A stretch of DNA of 64,000 bases from assembly GCF_000422205.1 (NCBI RefSeq), contig NZ_ATHV01000055.1:44161-108160 (forward strand), read 5' to 3'. Position numbers and translations under genes: made by a program. Under the pieces are notes generated by a model. That model ran no database searches. It saw only the letters and a program-made list of their open reading frames with translations, and was not told where the DNA came from. Each line of letters opens with the position of its first letter. The stretch's first letter is position 1. Positions 8,970 through 17,608 of this stretch are shown here, piece by piece. Source of the DNA: Desulfovibrio sp. X2. GTDB taxonomy: Bacteria > Desulfobacterota > Desulfovibrionia > Desulfovibrionales > Desulfovibrionaceae.

Positions 8970-11591
8970 ATGGCCGGGACACAGGGCCTCGTCCTTCCGC
9001 CCGCGGCGGCCGAGCTCGCCGAGCGGCGCGCCCGGCTCCTGACCGAGGGAGGCTGCGGACGCGCCTACGAGATCGCCCACGCCCGGCTCTTCGACGAGTA
9101 CTTCGCGCGGCGCCTGCGGGAGGAGGAAGCCCTCCTTCCGCGGGCGCCGTATCTTTTGCTCGCCCAGGGCGGATACGGCCGCGGCCGCATGAGCCCGCAC
9201 TCGGACATCGACCTGACCATCCTCTTCATCGACGGCGTGCCGGACGGGGCCGAGGCCCTGGCCAGGGCCCTGTTCTATCCCCTGTGGGACCTGGGCATGA
9301 CGCTCGACTACAGCCTGCGCTCCCAGGCGGAGAGCCTGGCCCTCGTGCGCAGCGACCCCAAGGTCCTGGCCGCGCTGCTCGACGCCCGCCCCCTGGCGGG
9401 CTCCGGCGGCGACTCCCTGTGGCAGGGCTTTCACGCCGCCTTCCTCGACGAACTCGCGGGCCGGGCCCGCGAGGACTTCCTCGCCTGGCTCGCCCGGGTC
9501 GACGAGCCCAAGGCCGCCGAGCACGGCGAGGGCGCCTCGCTGCTCGAGCCCGACCTCAAGGAAGGGCCGGGCGGCCTTCGCGACTGGCAGCAGATCGGCT
9601 GGCTCTCGCGCCTCTTTCCGGGCCGCGAGGGCGCCAACCTCTTCGAGCTCGGCCTGCTCGAGCCGAGCGAGATCTTCGCCCTGAGCGAGTCGGCCGAGCG
9701 TGTGGCCCAGGTGCGCTGTGCCCTGCACCGCGTCACCGGGCGCCGCCAGGACCTCCTCTATTTCGAGCTCCAGGAGGAGGTGGCCGCGGTGCTCGGCGAC
9801 GACGGCGGGCCGCGCGCGGCCGCGGCGCTGCTCTCCGGCCTGCAGCCCGCCATGGCCCGCATCCGCCTCGCGCGCGAGGCCATGACCCGCGAGGTGGAAG
9901 GGCGGCTGGCCGGGCACGGCAGGCTGCACGCCCTGCCCGAAGGGCTGGCCGACACCCCGGGCGGGCTCGGCTTCGTCGAGGACCCGCTGAAGAACCCAGG
10001 CCTCGTGCTCTCCCTTTTCGAGACCGCGGCCTCGACCGGCCGCATGCTTTCCTTCTCGGCCATGAGCGCGGTCAGGCGCAGCCTGCCCGCTGTGGGCGAG
10101 AAGCTTGGGGGCGCGCTCGGGGTCTACCACTACCTGCCGCGTCTGCTGGCGCTCGAGGGCGGGCGCGCCGCGGGCCGCGCCTTCCTCGAGCTCGGCGTGC
10201 TCGGCGCGCTGGTCCCGGAGATCGGCGCGGTGCAGAACCTCGTGCAGCGCGACGGCTTCCACCGCTTTCCCGTGGGCAGGCACAGCCTGCGCACGGCGCG
10301 CATCCTGGCCCGGCCGCAGGAAGAGGAGGACGCGCCCGAGGCGCTGGCGGAAATCCTCGCCGAGACCGAGGACAGCGAGGTCCTGGTCTGGGCCGGGCTG
10401 CTGCACGACGTGGGCAAGGGCAACCCCGCGCACGAGCGCGTGGGCGAAGGGCTTGCCCGCGCGGCGCTTTCGCGCATGGGCGTCTCGCCCGGCCGCATCG
10501 AGGAGGTCGCCTTCCTCGTGCGCTCCCACCTGCTGCTCATGGAGACCGCCACCCGCCGCGACCTGGGCGACGTGTCCACGGCAGGGCGCGTGGCCGCCCT
10601 GGTGGGCGGGGCCGAGCGGCTGCGCGCCCTGACCGCCCTGTCCATGGCCGACGCCATGGCCACCGGCCCCATGGCCTGGAACGGCTGGAAGGGCATGCTC
10701 ATGACCGAGCTCTACCGCAAGGCCATGCGCCTTCTGACCTCCGGCCCCCTGGCCGAGCCCCTGGCCGGACGGCAGGTCATGGAGCGCAGGGACCAGGTGC
10801 GCGCCCTGGCCGTGGCCTCGGAGTACCGGGACATCCTGGAGGATTTTCTCGACGCCCTGCCGCCGGACTGCTTCCTGCGCCTGCCCCCGCAGGCGGTGAA
10901 CCGCCACCTGGGACTCTACGCCCGCTACCGCCAGGCCCTGGAGGAGGACCGCCAGCTGCGCACCGGCAAGAACGCCGGGCGCGGGCTCACGGTGCACGAG
11001 GCGCGCCACCTGGAAGGCGTGGGCGCCTGGGAGTTCGCGGTCATGGCCCCGGACCAGCCGCGCCTCTTCGCCACCCTCGCGGGCTGCATCAGCCTGTGCG
11101 GCGGCGACATCCTGGCCGCGGACATCTTCACCCTGTCCGACGGCACGGCGCTGGACGTCTTCGTGGTGCAATGCCCGAAGAACGGGCCGGACTGCCCGGA
11201 GATGTGGTCGCAGGTCGCGCGCAACGTGCGCTGGGCGCTGACGGACAAGCTCTCGCTCGACTACCGCATCGGCGAACGCCGCGCCTCGCCGCTCTACCGC
11301 GCGCCGCGCGGCACGGGCAAGGAGCCCTCGGTGCTCTTCGACAACGGGATCTCGGATTTCTTCACGGTCGTGGAGGTCGCGGCGGACGACCGCCTGGGCA
11401 GGCTCTACGACATCGCCGCGGTCCTGGCCGACTCCTCCGTGGGCATCCACTCGGCCAAGATCACCACCCACGGCGGGCAGATCCTGGACGTCTTCATGGT
11501 CCGCGGCCAGGGCGGGGTGAAGCTCGAGGACGAGGCCGCCCAGGACGCCCTGCGCAAGGCCCTGATCAAGCGGCTGCGCGACTCGCGGTAG
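8970..11591 (+). CDS. glnD: Bifunctional PII uridylyltransferase / uridylyl-removing enzyme
   Basis: An 873-residue enzyme that modifies Tyr51 of PII according to glutamine level. The nucleotidyltransferase motif GGYGRGRMSPHSDIDL starts at residue 67; the HD domain with LLHDVGKGNPAHERVGEG (His479-Asp480) provides the removing activity; two C-terminal ACT domains follow (EFAVMAPDQPRLFATLAG and FFTVVEVAADDRLGRLYDI). ATG 8970 is used; an in-frame GTG at 8964 is possible, and no clear ribosome site separates them. It starts 11 bases after glnK, so it is the third gene of the amtB operon. Confidence 0.93.
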   Translation: MAGTQGLVLPPAAAELAERRARLLTEGGCGRAYEIAHARLFDEYFARRLREEEALLPRAPYLLLAQGGYGRGRMSPHSDIDLTILFIDGVPDGAEALARALFYPLWDLGMTLDYSLRSQAESLALVRSDPKVLAALLDARPLAGSGGDSLWQGFHAAFLDELAGRAREDFLAWLARVDEPKAAEHGEGASLLEPDLKEGPGGLRDWQQIGWLSRLFPGREGANLFELGLLEPSEIFALSESAERVAQVRCALHRVTGRRQDLLYFELQEEVAAVLGDDGGPRAAAALLSGLQPAMARIRLAREAMTREVEGRLAGHGRLHALPEGLADTPGGLGFVEDPLKNPGLVLSLFETAASTGRMLSFSAMSAVRRSLPAVGEKLGGALGVYHYLPRLLALEGGRAAGRAFLELGVLGALVPEIGAVQNLVQRDGFHRFPVGRHSLRTARILARPQEEEDAPEALAEILAETEDSEVLVWAGLLHDVGKGNPAHERVGEGLARAALSRMGVSPGRIEEVAFLVRSHLLLMETATRRDLGDVSTAGRVAALVGGAERLRALTALSMADAMATGPMAWNGWKGMLMTELYRKAMRLLTSGPLAEPLAGRQVMERRDQVRALAVASEYRDILEDFLDALPPDCFLRLPPQAVNRHLGLYARYRQALEEDRQLRTGKNAGRGLTVHEARHLEGVGAWEFAVMAPDQPRLFATLAGCISLCGGDILAADIFTLSDGTALDVFVVQCPKNGPDCPEMWSQVARNVRWALTDKLSLDYRIGERRASPLYRAPRGTGKEPSVLFDNGISDFFTVVEVAADDRLGRLYDIAAVLADSSVGIHSAKITTHGGQILDVFMVRGQGGVKLEDEAAQDALRKALIKRLRDSR

Positions 11592-11646
11592 TCACGCCCG
11601 GGCTATTCCCGGCATATTCCCGGCAATTCCGGCTCCCGTCCCCCGG

Positions 11647-13182
11647 CTACTTCTTCTTTCCCCTGCGCGCGTCCACCCAGTCCTGCAGCTGCAGCACGGT
11701 CTGCATGAGCTGGTAGCGGCCCTCGGCGAACACGCCGTAGTCGCCGCCCCCGGCCATGGCCGAGGTGAAGCGGCTGGAGTTGGCGTAGAACAGCCAGGTG
11801 CTGCCCCAGAGCTTCTCCGGATACTCGTCGAACATGTCCTTCTCGTCGGCCAGGCCGAGCTTCCAGGCCTTCTGCATGACTCTGTTCCCGGCCAGCACGG
11901 TCTGGTCGGTCTCCGCGATGGCCTTCTCGAAGCGCGCCCAGTGCCCCTCGACCCAGGCGCTTCCGTGGCAGCCCGAGCAGACCTTCTGCAGCCGCGCCTT
12001 GCGGACCGCCATCTCCTTGGCGTCGATCAGGAAGGACGAGGCGACCTGACCGTTCAGGGAGGTCGGCAGGGGGAGCCCCTCGGCGTTCCTGATGATCGAG
12101 GTGTCGGGCGACTTGGGCTCCGGATGGGCGAAGGGCAGGCCGAAGATGCGCCAGGGCAGGCGGTCGTTCATGGTATGGGTGCGCGTGGCCAGGACGGTGC
12201 CGTCCGGCGTGACGACCTGGCTGATGTGGCAGACCGCGCAGGTCGGGGCCGTGAAGTCGCGGCCCACGGTCCAGGGCATGGCGTTCCAGTCCCATTTCGA
12301 CTTCATGGTCGAGAAGATGCCGCCGTGCTTGCTGGCGGCGTAGATCTTGTAGGCGGGCACGTCCGGCCCGTTGTGGCATTCCTCGCAGGTGTAGGGCTGC
12401 CGGGCCGTCTTCACGGCGAACTGGTGGCGCGTGTGGCAGGCCGCGCAGCTGCCCATGCTCCCGTCCAGGTTGACCCGGCCCACGCCGTTGTTGGGCCAGC
12501 CCGCTATGACCGGGAACTCCATGGGGCCGAGCGCGGTGTCCCGGCTCTTGGTCCCCGTGACCCGAAGCTTGGTGCCGTGGCAGTGAAAGCAGGTCCCGGC
12601 CATGGCCTCGGGGCTCGCGGGCCTTATCTCCACGCGGCCGTGGGCGTTCATGGCCGCGGCGCCGTCGATGGCGTTGACCGCCTGCATGTAGAGCGTGTTG
12701 TGCGCCAGGTTGCCGTAGGCGTGGGCCATGATGTTGCCGTCGTACTGCTTGCGCTCCACGGCGTGGCACTGTGCGCAGTCGTCCGGGCTCACGTCCACGT
12801 GGATGGTGAAGCCGTTATGCTCGAAGGCCCCCTTGCCGTGCTCGGCCGAGCGCGTGACGTGGCATTCGGCGCAGCCGACCACCGTGCCGGAGAGCTCCTC
12901 GGGGATGTCGCTGCTCGAGACGCGGCGCGAGGCCGCGGGGACCTTCAGCGCCTCGGCCGGGGTGATCTGCGCGTGGCGGCTGGCCCGCCATCCGGCCACC
13001 ACGCCCGGGGTGACCATCTCGTGGCAGGAGAGGCAGGTGGTCGTGGCGTCGCTGATCGGGGGCTTTGGGACCGAGGTCTTGGCCTCCGGGGTGCCCGAGG
13101 CATCGGGATTCGCCGCGCCGCACAGGCAGGGCACGGCAAGCAGACTGAACAGAGCCAGGGACGGAAGCAGGTGGAAACGCAT
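11647..13182 (-). CDS. Octaheme c-type cytochrome, hydroxylamine-oxidoreductase-like
   Basis: A 511-residue exported protein with a signal peptide (about residues 1-24, ending CLCGAA). Eight CxxCH haem sites can be counted: CLSCH, CAECH, CAQCH, CFHCH, CAACH, CEECH, CAVCH and CSGCH. Haem number, length and spacing fit the octaheme HAO/nitrite-reductase superfamily found in anaerobes, where several members reduce nitrite or hydroxylamine in the periplasm. GAGGAG lies upstream of the start at 13182. It is convergent with glnD. Whether the catalytic haem has the Tyr cross-link of true HAO cannot be judged here; a reductive role is inferred from lineage. Confidence 0.85.
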   Translation of the reverse strand: MRFHLLPSLALFSLLAVPCLCGAANPDASGTPEAKTSVPKPPISDATTTCLSCHEMVTPGVVAGWRASRHAQITPAEALKVPAASRRVSSSDIPEELSGTVVGCAECHVTRSAEHGKGAFEHNGFTIHVDVSPDDCAQCHAVERKQYDGNIMAHAYGNLAHNTLYMQAVNAIDGAAAMNAHGRVEIRPASPEAMAGTCFHCHGTKLRVTGTKSRDTALGPMEFPVIAGWPNNGVGRVNLDGSMGSCAACHTRHQFAVKTARQPYTCEECHNGPDVPAYKIYAASKHGGIFSTMKSKWDWNAMPWTVGRDFTAPTCAVCHISQVVTPDGTVLATRTHTMNDRLPWRIFGLPFAHPEPKSPDTSIIRNAEGLPLPTSLNGQVASSFLIDAKEMAVRKARLQKVCSGCHGSAWVEGHWARFEKAIAETDQTVLAGNRVMQKAWKLGLADEKDMFDEYPEKLWGSTWLFYANSSRFTSAMAGGGDYGVFAEGRYQLMQTVLQLQDWVDARRGKKK

Positions 13183-13373
13183 GCCTATTCTCCTCGCCTC
13201 GCAGCGCAGATTGACGGTTTCCGTCCTGTCTACACGAGGCGGGGGAGGGCGGCAACGCCGCATGGTGAAAAAATGGACGCGGACGCGGTCCGCTCCTGAG
13301 CCGTGGGCTTGCCGCCTGGCCGGAACACGCGCTAGAAACGGCTCGAGGGCAACGCAAACGCCAAGGAGCGGAC

Positions 13374-14801
13374 GTGCCGGCAGCCGAAACTCTCAGCATC
13401 TACAACATCCACGACGGCCTCTCGGACGGGCTTTCGCACTTCTCTCCGGACAGCCGCGCGGCCGTGATCTACGCCGTCAGGGAGGACGACCCCCTCCGGG
13501 TCTACGACCCGCAGAACCTGCTCGCGGGCCACGAGCTGAAGCTCAAGGAGACCTTCGCCGATCCCGAGGCGCTCAGGCACGTCACCGGCGTGCAGCCCTG
13601 GGGCACGGAGCACGTGCGCATCGAGCCGCCGGACCTGGCCGGGCTCATCGGCTACGGCGGCCGCTCGCGCAACGCGGCCTTCCAGATGTGGTTCACCGAG
13701 CACCATCCGGACATGTGCTCCACCGGGCCCACGCGCTGCTGGCTCGAGCACGCCGTGCGCCTCCTCTCCCACGACCTCTCTTCGGGCGAGGCCGCCTCGC
13801 TCGGCACCGCGGGCTACGTGCTGCGCGAGTACTCAGTGCACGCCGTGCGCGACTACATCGTGGACGAGCGCAACCGCCGCCTGGGCTGGGACACGAGGCT
13901 GCGCATCTATCCGCTGCTCGACGCGGTGCTGAACATCTCGAAGACCAGGGAGGAGGGGCGCTGGCCGCGCGGCGACCTCGTCTTCGTGGAGCCGCCGGAC
14001 CTCGCGCGGCTGAACTTCCTGGTGCGCTTCCCGTCCACCGAGCAGCCCGCGACGCGCGACTACAAGCACGTGCGCAAGCTCCTGCAGTGCGTGGAGCAGG
14101 GCGGGCGCTGGCTGGCCTCGGACGGAGCGCAGGTCGTGGGCGTGGTGCAGGGGCCGAGGCCCAGGGGCAGCGTGGCGGCCGAATTCAAGGGCAGCCACGG
14201 CTTCATCCGGCTGGACGAGGAGGCCGTCTGCTCCTTTTCCGACGGCGCCTTCACCTCGAGCACGCGCAAGGCCAACCTGGTGCATCTCGAGGAGATCCTG
14301 CTCGCCTCGCGCCTCGATCCCTCCTCGCAGCACATCCTCTTCCAGTGCGTGCAGTCCCTGGTCCACGCGGCCCAGGACTCGGGCCACGGCTGCGGCATCG
14401 TGGTGGACCTGGGCCTCTCGCCCCTGTCCATCCCCGGCCAGCACCTGGAGGTGCCGCTCGATCTGGTCAATTCCGGGAACCTGGAGCTGGCCAAGGCGCT
14501 CTCCTGCGTGGACGGGGCGCTGCACGTGGGCGCGGACCTGCACCTGCACGGCTTCGCCTGCCTGCTGGACGGCACGAGCGTGCCGGGCGAGAGCCGGGCG
14601 CGCGGCGCGCGCTACAACTCCGCCGTGCGCTTCACGGCCATGCACGACGACCTCGTGGTCATCGTGGTCTCGTCGGACCGGCCGGTCTCCATCCTGCAAA
14701 ACGGCGTGGAGCTGACCGCGAGCTGCGCCTGGATTCCCCTCTCCAGCCGCCTGCGCAGGCCTCCGACCATGGAGGAATGGCTGGCCGCGGCCGGAGTCTA
14801 G
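13374..14801 (+). CDS. DAC (DisA-type) domain protein, possible diadenylate cyclase
   Basis: A 475-residue protein starting at GTG 13374 (AAGGAG 7 bases upstream). Residues from about 330 to 460 look like the DAC domain that makes c-di-AMP from two ATP: DGA at residues 380-382, then an HGFACLLDG segment and GARYNSAVRFT (residues 411-421), followed by a LVVIVVSSDRPVSI strand. In canonical enzymes the second motif is RHR; here it is Arg413-Tyr414-Asn415. The first 300 residues match nothing I recognise and have no membrane helices or signal. Neither DisA's helix-hairpin-helix domain nor CdaA's membrane helices are present. It could be an active cyclase of a divergent class or a nucleotide-binding relative. 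Confidence 0.65.
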   Translation: MPAAETLSIYNIHDGLSDGLSHFSPDSRAAVIYAVREDDPLRVYDPQNLLAGHELKLKETFADPEALRHVTGVQPWGTEHVRIEPPDLAGLIGYGGRSRNAAFQMWFTEHHPDMCSTGPTRCWLEHAVRLLSHDLSSGEAASLGTAGYVLREYSVHAVRDYIVDERNRRLGWDTRLRIYPLLDAVLNISKTREEGRWPRGDLVFVEPPDLARLNFLVRFPSTEQPATRDYKHVRKLLQCVEQGGRWLASDGAQVVGVVQGPRPRGSVAAEFKGSHGFIRLDEEAVCSFSDGAFTSSTRKANLVHLEEILLASRLDPSSQHILFQCVQSLVHAAQDSGHGCGIVVDLGLSPLSIPGQHLEVPLDLVNSGNLELAKALSCVDGALHVGADLHLHGFACLLDGTSVPGESRARGARYNSAVRFTAMHDDLVVIVVSSDRPVSILQNGVELTASCAWIPLSSRLRRPPTMEEWLAAAGV

Positions 14802-14941
14802 GATTTCCCCGACTCGGATCGTGTAGGGAAGAGTGCCGCCTGAGCGTTCGCGCGGCGACGTCGTGCCGGATGCGGCCGGACCCTGGCGGGCCCGACGGGC
14901 GGAAGGCGTGAGGGAGGAACGGCGGACGAGGACGTCCCGGC

Positions 14942-16021
14942 TTAGGCGAAGTCCACGGCCACGTTGTTCTCGAGCGACGCCAGGGCCAGGGCCTTCTCGC
15001 GCGTGAAGCGGTCGAGCACGGCCTCGCGCACCTGCTCGGTGGAGCCGCCGAAGTGGCGCCCGCGCTCGGCGTAGACCTTGTCGATCAGCTCGCGGAAGAA
15101 GCGGGGGCCGTGGCCCGCCTTGATCTCGGAGAGGGCGGTGGCGAAGATGTCCGCCGCGCCGTTTGCGCCGTGCTGCACCGCGGTGGAGAAGATGACCTCG
15201 CGCAGGGCCTTGGGCAGCTGGTTCTCGGACAGCCCCATCTCGTCCAGGATGGCCGAGAGCGCCGGGCGGTAGTGGCTCTGCTCCACGAAGTCGTGCTGCA
15301 GCTTGGCGAAGCGGTCGGGCTCTTCGGCCGCGACGGCGCGCCAGGCGTCCGGCATGCCGCCGCGCGTGGAGCCGGTGTTGGCCGGGCCCGCGTCGCGCAG
15401 GCGCTCGGCCAGGGCAGGGGCCTTGTCGTCCAGGAAGTCGAGGAAGTCCTTGAGCGACCCCTTGGTCGAGGACAGCTGGTAGGTGCCGTAGGAGGTGCCG
15501 CCCACGCGGTCGTAGCCCACGGCCGCGGCGCCGTCCGGGCCGGACTCGAAGCGGCTGGACAGGGCGCCCGTGTCGTCCGTGGCTGCTGCGTCCGCCGTGG
15601 CGGCGGTCTTGGCGGCATCGCTCCCGGCCGCTGCGGCCTTGGCCGCCTCCGGCGCGGCTGCCTGCGCATGTCCGTCCCCGTGGTCCATCTGCATGGCGGC
15701 CATGGTCAGGAGCATGTTCATCTGCATCCGGCTGTCCAGAAGTCCCATGCCGCCCATGCCCCCCATTCCCGCCGGCCCGGCGCCCATTCCCCCGCCGCCG
15801 TTGCCGTTGCCGCCCGCGTCGGCGGCCAGCGTCTGCTGCAGGAACTGGTTGGCCATGGAGATCTGCACGCTCTGGCCGAGGGTCTTGAAGGTGTCGGCGA
15901 AGCTCTCCCTGGGCTGGACCGGACGTCGGATTTCCGACGTGCCGTTGCCTGCCCCTTTCTGGGCTCCGTAAGCCTTGGAATCTATGGGATAGATGGGAGA
16001 GTCTATGGGCGTGTTGGCCAT
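14942..16021 (-). CDS. Putative lysozyme-like / peptidoglycan-acting protein with Gly/Met-rich and Ala-rich linker
   Basis: A 359-residue protein without a signal peptide. Residues 70-100 are low-complexity Gly/Met (NGNGGGGMGAGPAGMGGMGG) and residues 115-155 are Ala-rich. From about residue 165 a compact domain begins with VGYDRVGGTSYGTYQLSS and runs to about residue 350. This Gly-Thr-Ser-Tyr-Gly-Thr-Tyr-Gln pattern is familiar from domains in phage-tail and VgrG-associated proteins that resemble lysozyme or chitosanase folds. The start at 16021 has GGAAGGA upstream. Export route and substrate are unknown; the assignment is tentative. Confidence 0.5.
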   Translation of the reverse strand: MANTPIDSPIYPIDSKAYGAQKGAGNGTSEIRRPVQPRESFADTFKTLGQSVQISMANQFLQQTLAADAGGNGNGGGGMGAGPAGMGGMGGMGLLDSRMQMNMLLTMAAMQMDHGDGHAQAAAPEAAKAAAAGSDAAKTAATADAAATDDTGALSSRFESGPDGAAAVGYDRVGGTSYGTYQLSSTKGSLKDFLDFLDDKAPALAERLRDAGPANTGSTRGGMPDAWRAVAAEEPDRFAKLQHDFVEQSHYRPALSAILDEMGLSENQLPKALREVIFSTAVQHGANGAADIFATALSEIKAGHGPRFFRELIDKVYAERGRHFGGSTEQVREAVLDRFTREKALALASLENNVAVDFA

Positions 16022-16110
16022 CGTTCCTTCCTCGCGTCTGGTTTCACGCCGGTTGACTAGCAACCGGCGTGCCGGACGCGGGAAGTGGCCGTGCGGCAGG
16101 GATTCTGCCG

Positions 16111-16824
16111 CTACTGGACGCTCGGGGTGGCGGCCGGAGCGTCAAGGGCCCGATACAAGGCATCGGCCTGCTCGGGACGCGGGTAGTCGTTCTTGAAGAG
16201 CACGTCGTCCGCCGTGGCCTTCTCGCCGTAGAAGCGGCGGATCGTGTCCTCCTTGGGCGAGACGTAGGTCGCGCTGGCCGAGAGCCCGAGCCAGAAGCCG
16301 TCGCCGCCCACGAAGGTCACCACGCCGTCCAGGGCCTCGTTCAGGGAGGCCGCGTGCTGCTTGAGCTTCCTGCCGTCGATCTGACGCACCGAGCCGCCGA
16401 GGTCGAGGGTCATGCCCGCCATGCGCTTGACCACCGCGTCGTCCATGATCAGCATGACCAGCTGGTTCTTCGTGGCGCCGACGACCAGCCCGGCGTTGAT
16501 CCCGGTCAGGCGGTAGAAGGCCGGGGCGGACCAGGTGCCGTCCTCCTTCCTGTGCACCAGCACGCCGTCGCCGGACGAGCCGCCGAAGACCAGGGAGGCG
16601 TCCTCCACGTGCGGGAAGACGATCACGCCGCGCGCCTTGGGCAGCAGCTCGCTCAGGGCCTCGTTGCCCGGATCGGCGCGCACGGTGTCCACGGCCTTGG
16701 CCGAGGCGTTGAGCAGGTTGTAGAGGTCCACGGGCGGAGGCGGCCCGGGAGGCATCTTGGGAGCTTCGCAACCGGCGAGCGCAAGGACCAGGGACAGGCA
16801 GAGAAGGGCGAGGATGGTACGCAT
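16111..16824 (-). CDS. SYLF/Ysc84-domain lipoprotein
   Basis: A 237-residue lipoprotein: the hydrophobic leader ends in LALAGC, a lipobox with Cys as lipidation site. The SYLF domain (lipid-binding, also called Ysc84) covers about residues 35-215, with the marks KARGVIVFPHV, GGSSGDGVLVHR, GINAGLVVGATKNQLVMLIM and SASATYVSPK. Such bacterial proteins sit in the outer membrane or periplasm. Start 16824 is used; ATG 16836 (MTGT added) is an alternative, and neither has a strong ribosome site. Confidence 0.85.
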   Translation of the reverse strand: MRTILALLCLSLVLALAGCEAPKMPPGPPPPVDLYNLLNASAKAVDTVRADPGNEALSELLPKARGVIVFPHVEDASLVFGGSSGDGVLVHRKEDGTWSAPAFYRLTGINAGLVVGATKNQLVMLIMDDAVVKRMAGMTLDLGGSVRQIDGRKLKQHAASLNEALDGVVTFVGGDGFWLGLSASATYVSPKEDTIRRFYGEKATADDVLFKNDYPRPEQADALYRALDAPAATPSVQ

Positions 16825-17052
16825 GGTCCCTGTCATACGCCAATTAAGGGGGCATGGGAAGGCGGAGGGGGGCGGAGGCGTGGTCTCCGTGCCGTCCGAA
16901 GCGGCGTAAAACATTCGACATTGGACAACTTTCCCTGGCTCCTGTAGGGTGGCATGATGGCTGCTGGACTGCTGCGGCCCGATCCGACACACGAACACAC
17001 AATCCCCCGCACGGCGATACGCCGCGTTATGGGGCCAAGGAGGAGGTACCGC

Positions 17053-17481
17053 ATGGCCCAGGCAAAGAACGGAGATGTCGTCAAGGTCCACTATACAGGC
17101 AAGCTCTCCGACGGTACGGTCTTCGACAGCTCCGAGGGACGCGATCCCCTGGAGTTCACCCTGGGAGAGGGCATGGTCATCGAGGGTTTCGAGAAGGCCG
17201 TCGTCGGCCTCGCCCCGGGCGAGAAGCGCGAGGCGACCTTCGGCCCGGACGAGGCCTACGGCTCGTATGACGAGAGCCTGTCCTGCGCCGTTCCGCGCGA
17301 CCAGATCCCGGAGCACATCCAGCCCGAAGTGGGCATGATGCTCTCCTTCACCACCGAGGACGGCCAGCCCGCCCACGTCACCGTCACCGAGGTCACGGAC
17401 GACTCCGTCACCCTGGACGGCAACCATCCGCTGGCCGGCAAGACCCTGACCTTCGCCGTGGAGCTCGTCTCCATCGGCTAG
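17053..17481 (+). CDS. slyD: SlyD-like FKBP peptidyl-prolyl isomerase
   Basis: A 142-residue cytoplasmic FKBP. The isomerase core is VKVHYTGKLSDGTVFDSS and GMVIEGFEKAVVGLAPGEKR; the IF chaperone insert follows at YGSYDESLSCAVPRDQIP, and the chain returns to the FKBP strand at NHPLAGKTLTFAVELV. The His-rich metal tail of E. coli SlyD is absent. AGGAGG lies 6 bases before the ATG. It is a single-gene unit ended by a hairpin. Confidence 0.9.
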   Translation: MAQAKNGDVVKVHYTGKLSDGTVFDSSEGRDPLEFTLGEGMVIEGFEKAVVGLAPGEKREATFGPDEAYGSYDESLSCAVPRDQIPEHIQPEVGMMLSFTTEDGQPAHVTVTEVTDDSVTLDGNHPLAGKTLTFAVELVSIG

Positions 17482-17519
17482 CTTCCCGGCCGATCCGGCC
17501 ATCCGTCTCGATCATCGAC

Positions 17520-17554
17520 AGGGAACCGCCTTGCGCAAAGGCGGTTCCCTTCGT
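17520..17554 (+). terminator. Hairpin terminator after the slyD-like gene
   Basis: AGGGAACCGCCTT and AAGGCGGTTCCCT form a perfect 13-bp stem with a 5-base loop, followed by TCGTTT. The T-run is interrupted but the stem is strong and lies 38 bases after the stop. Confidence 0.7.
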
Positions 17555-17608
17555 TTCGCAAAGGGCGTATACCACTCGCAATACACCCTCAACCCACGCG
17601 GAACGCGC

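Noticed and set aside
14802..14941. Terminator or small gene after the DAC-domain gene
   Set aside because: Only short imperfect GC stems without a T-run are seen, and there is no plausible start with a ribosome site.
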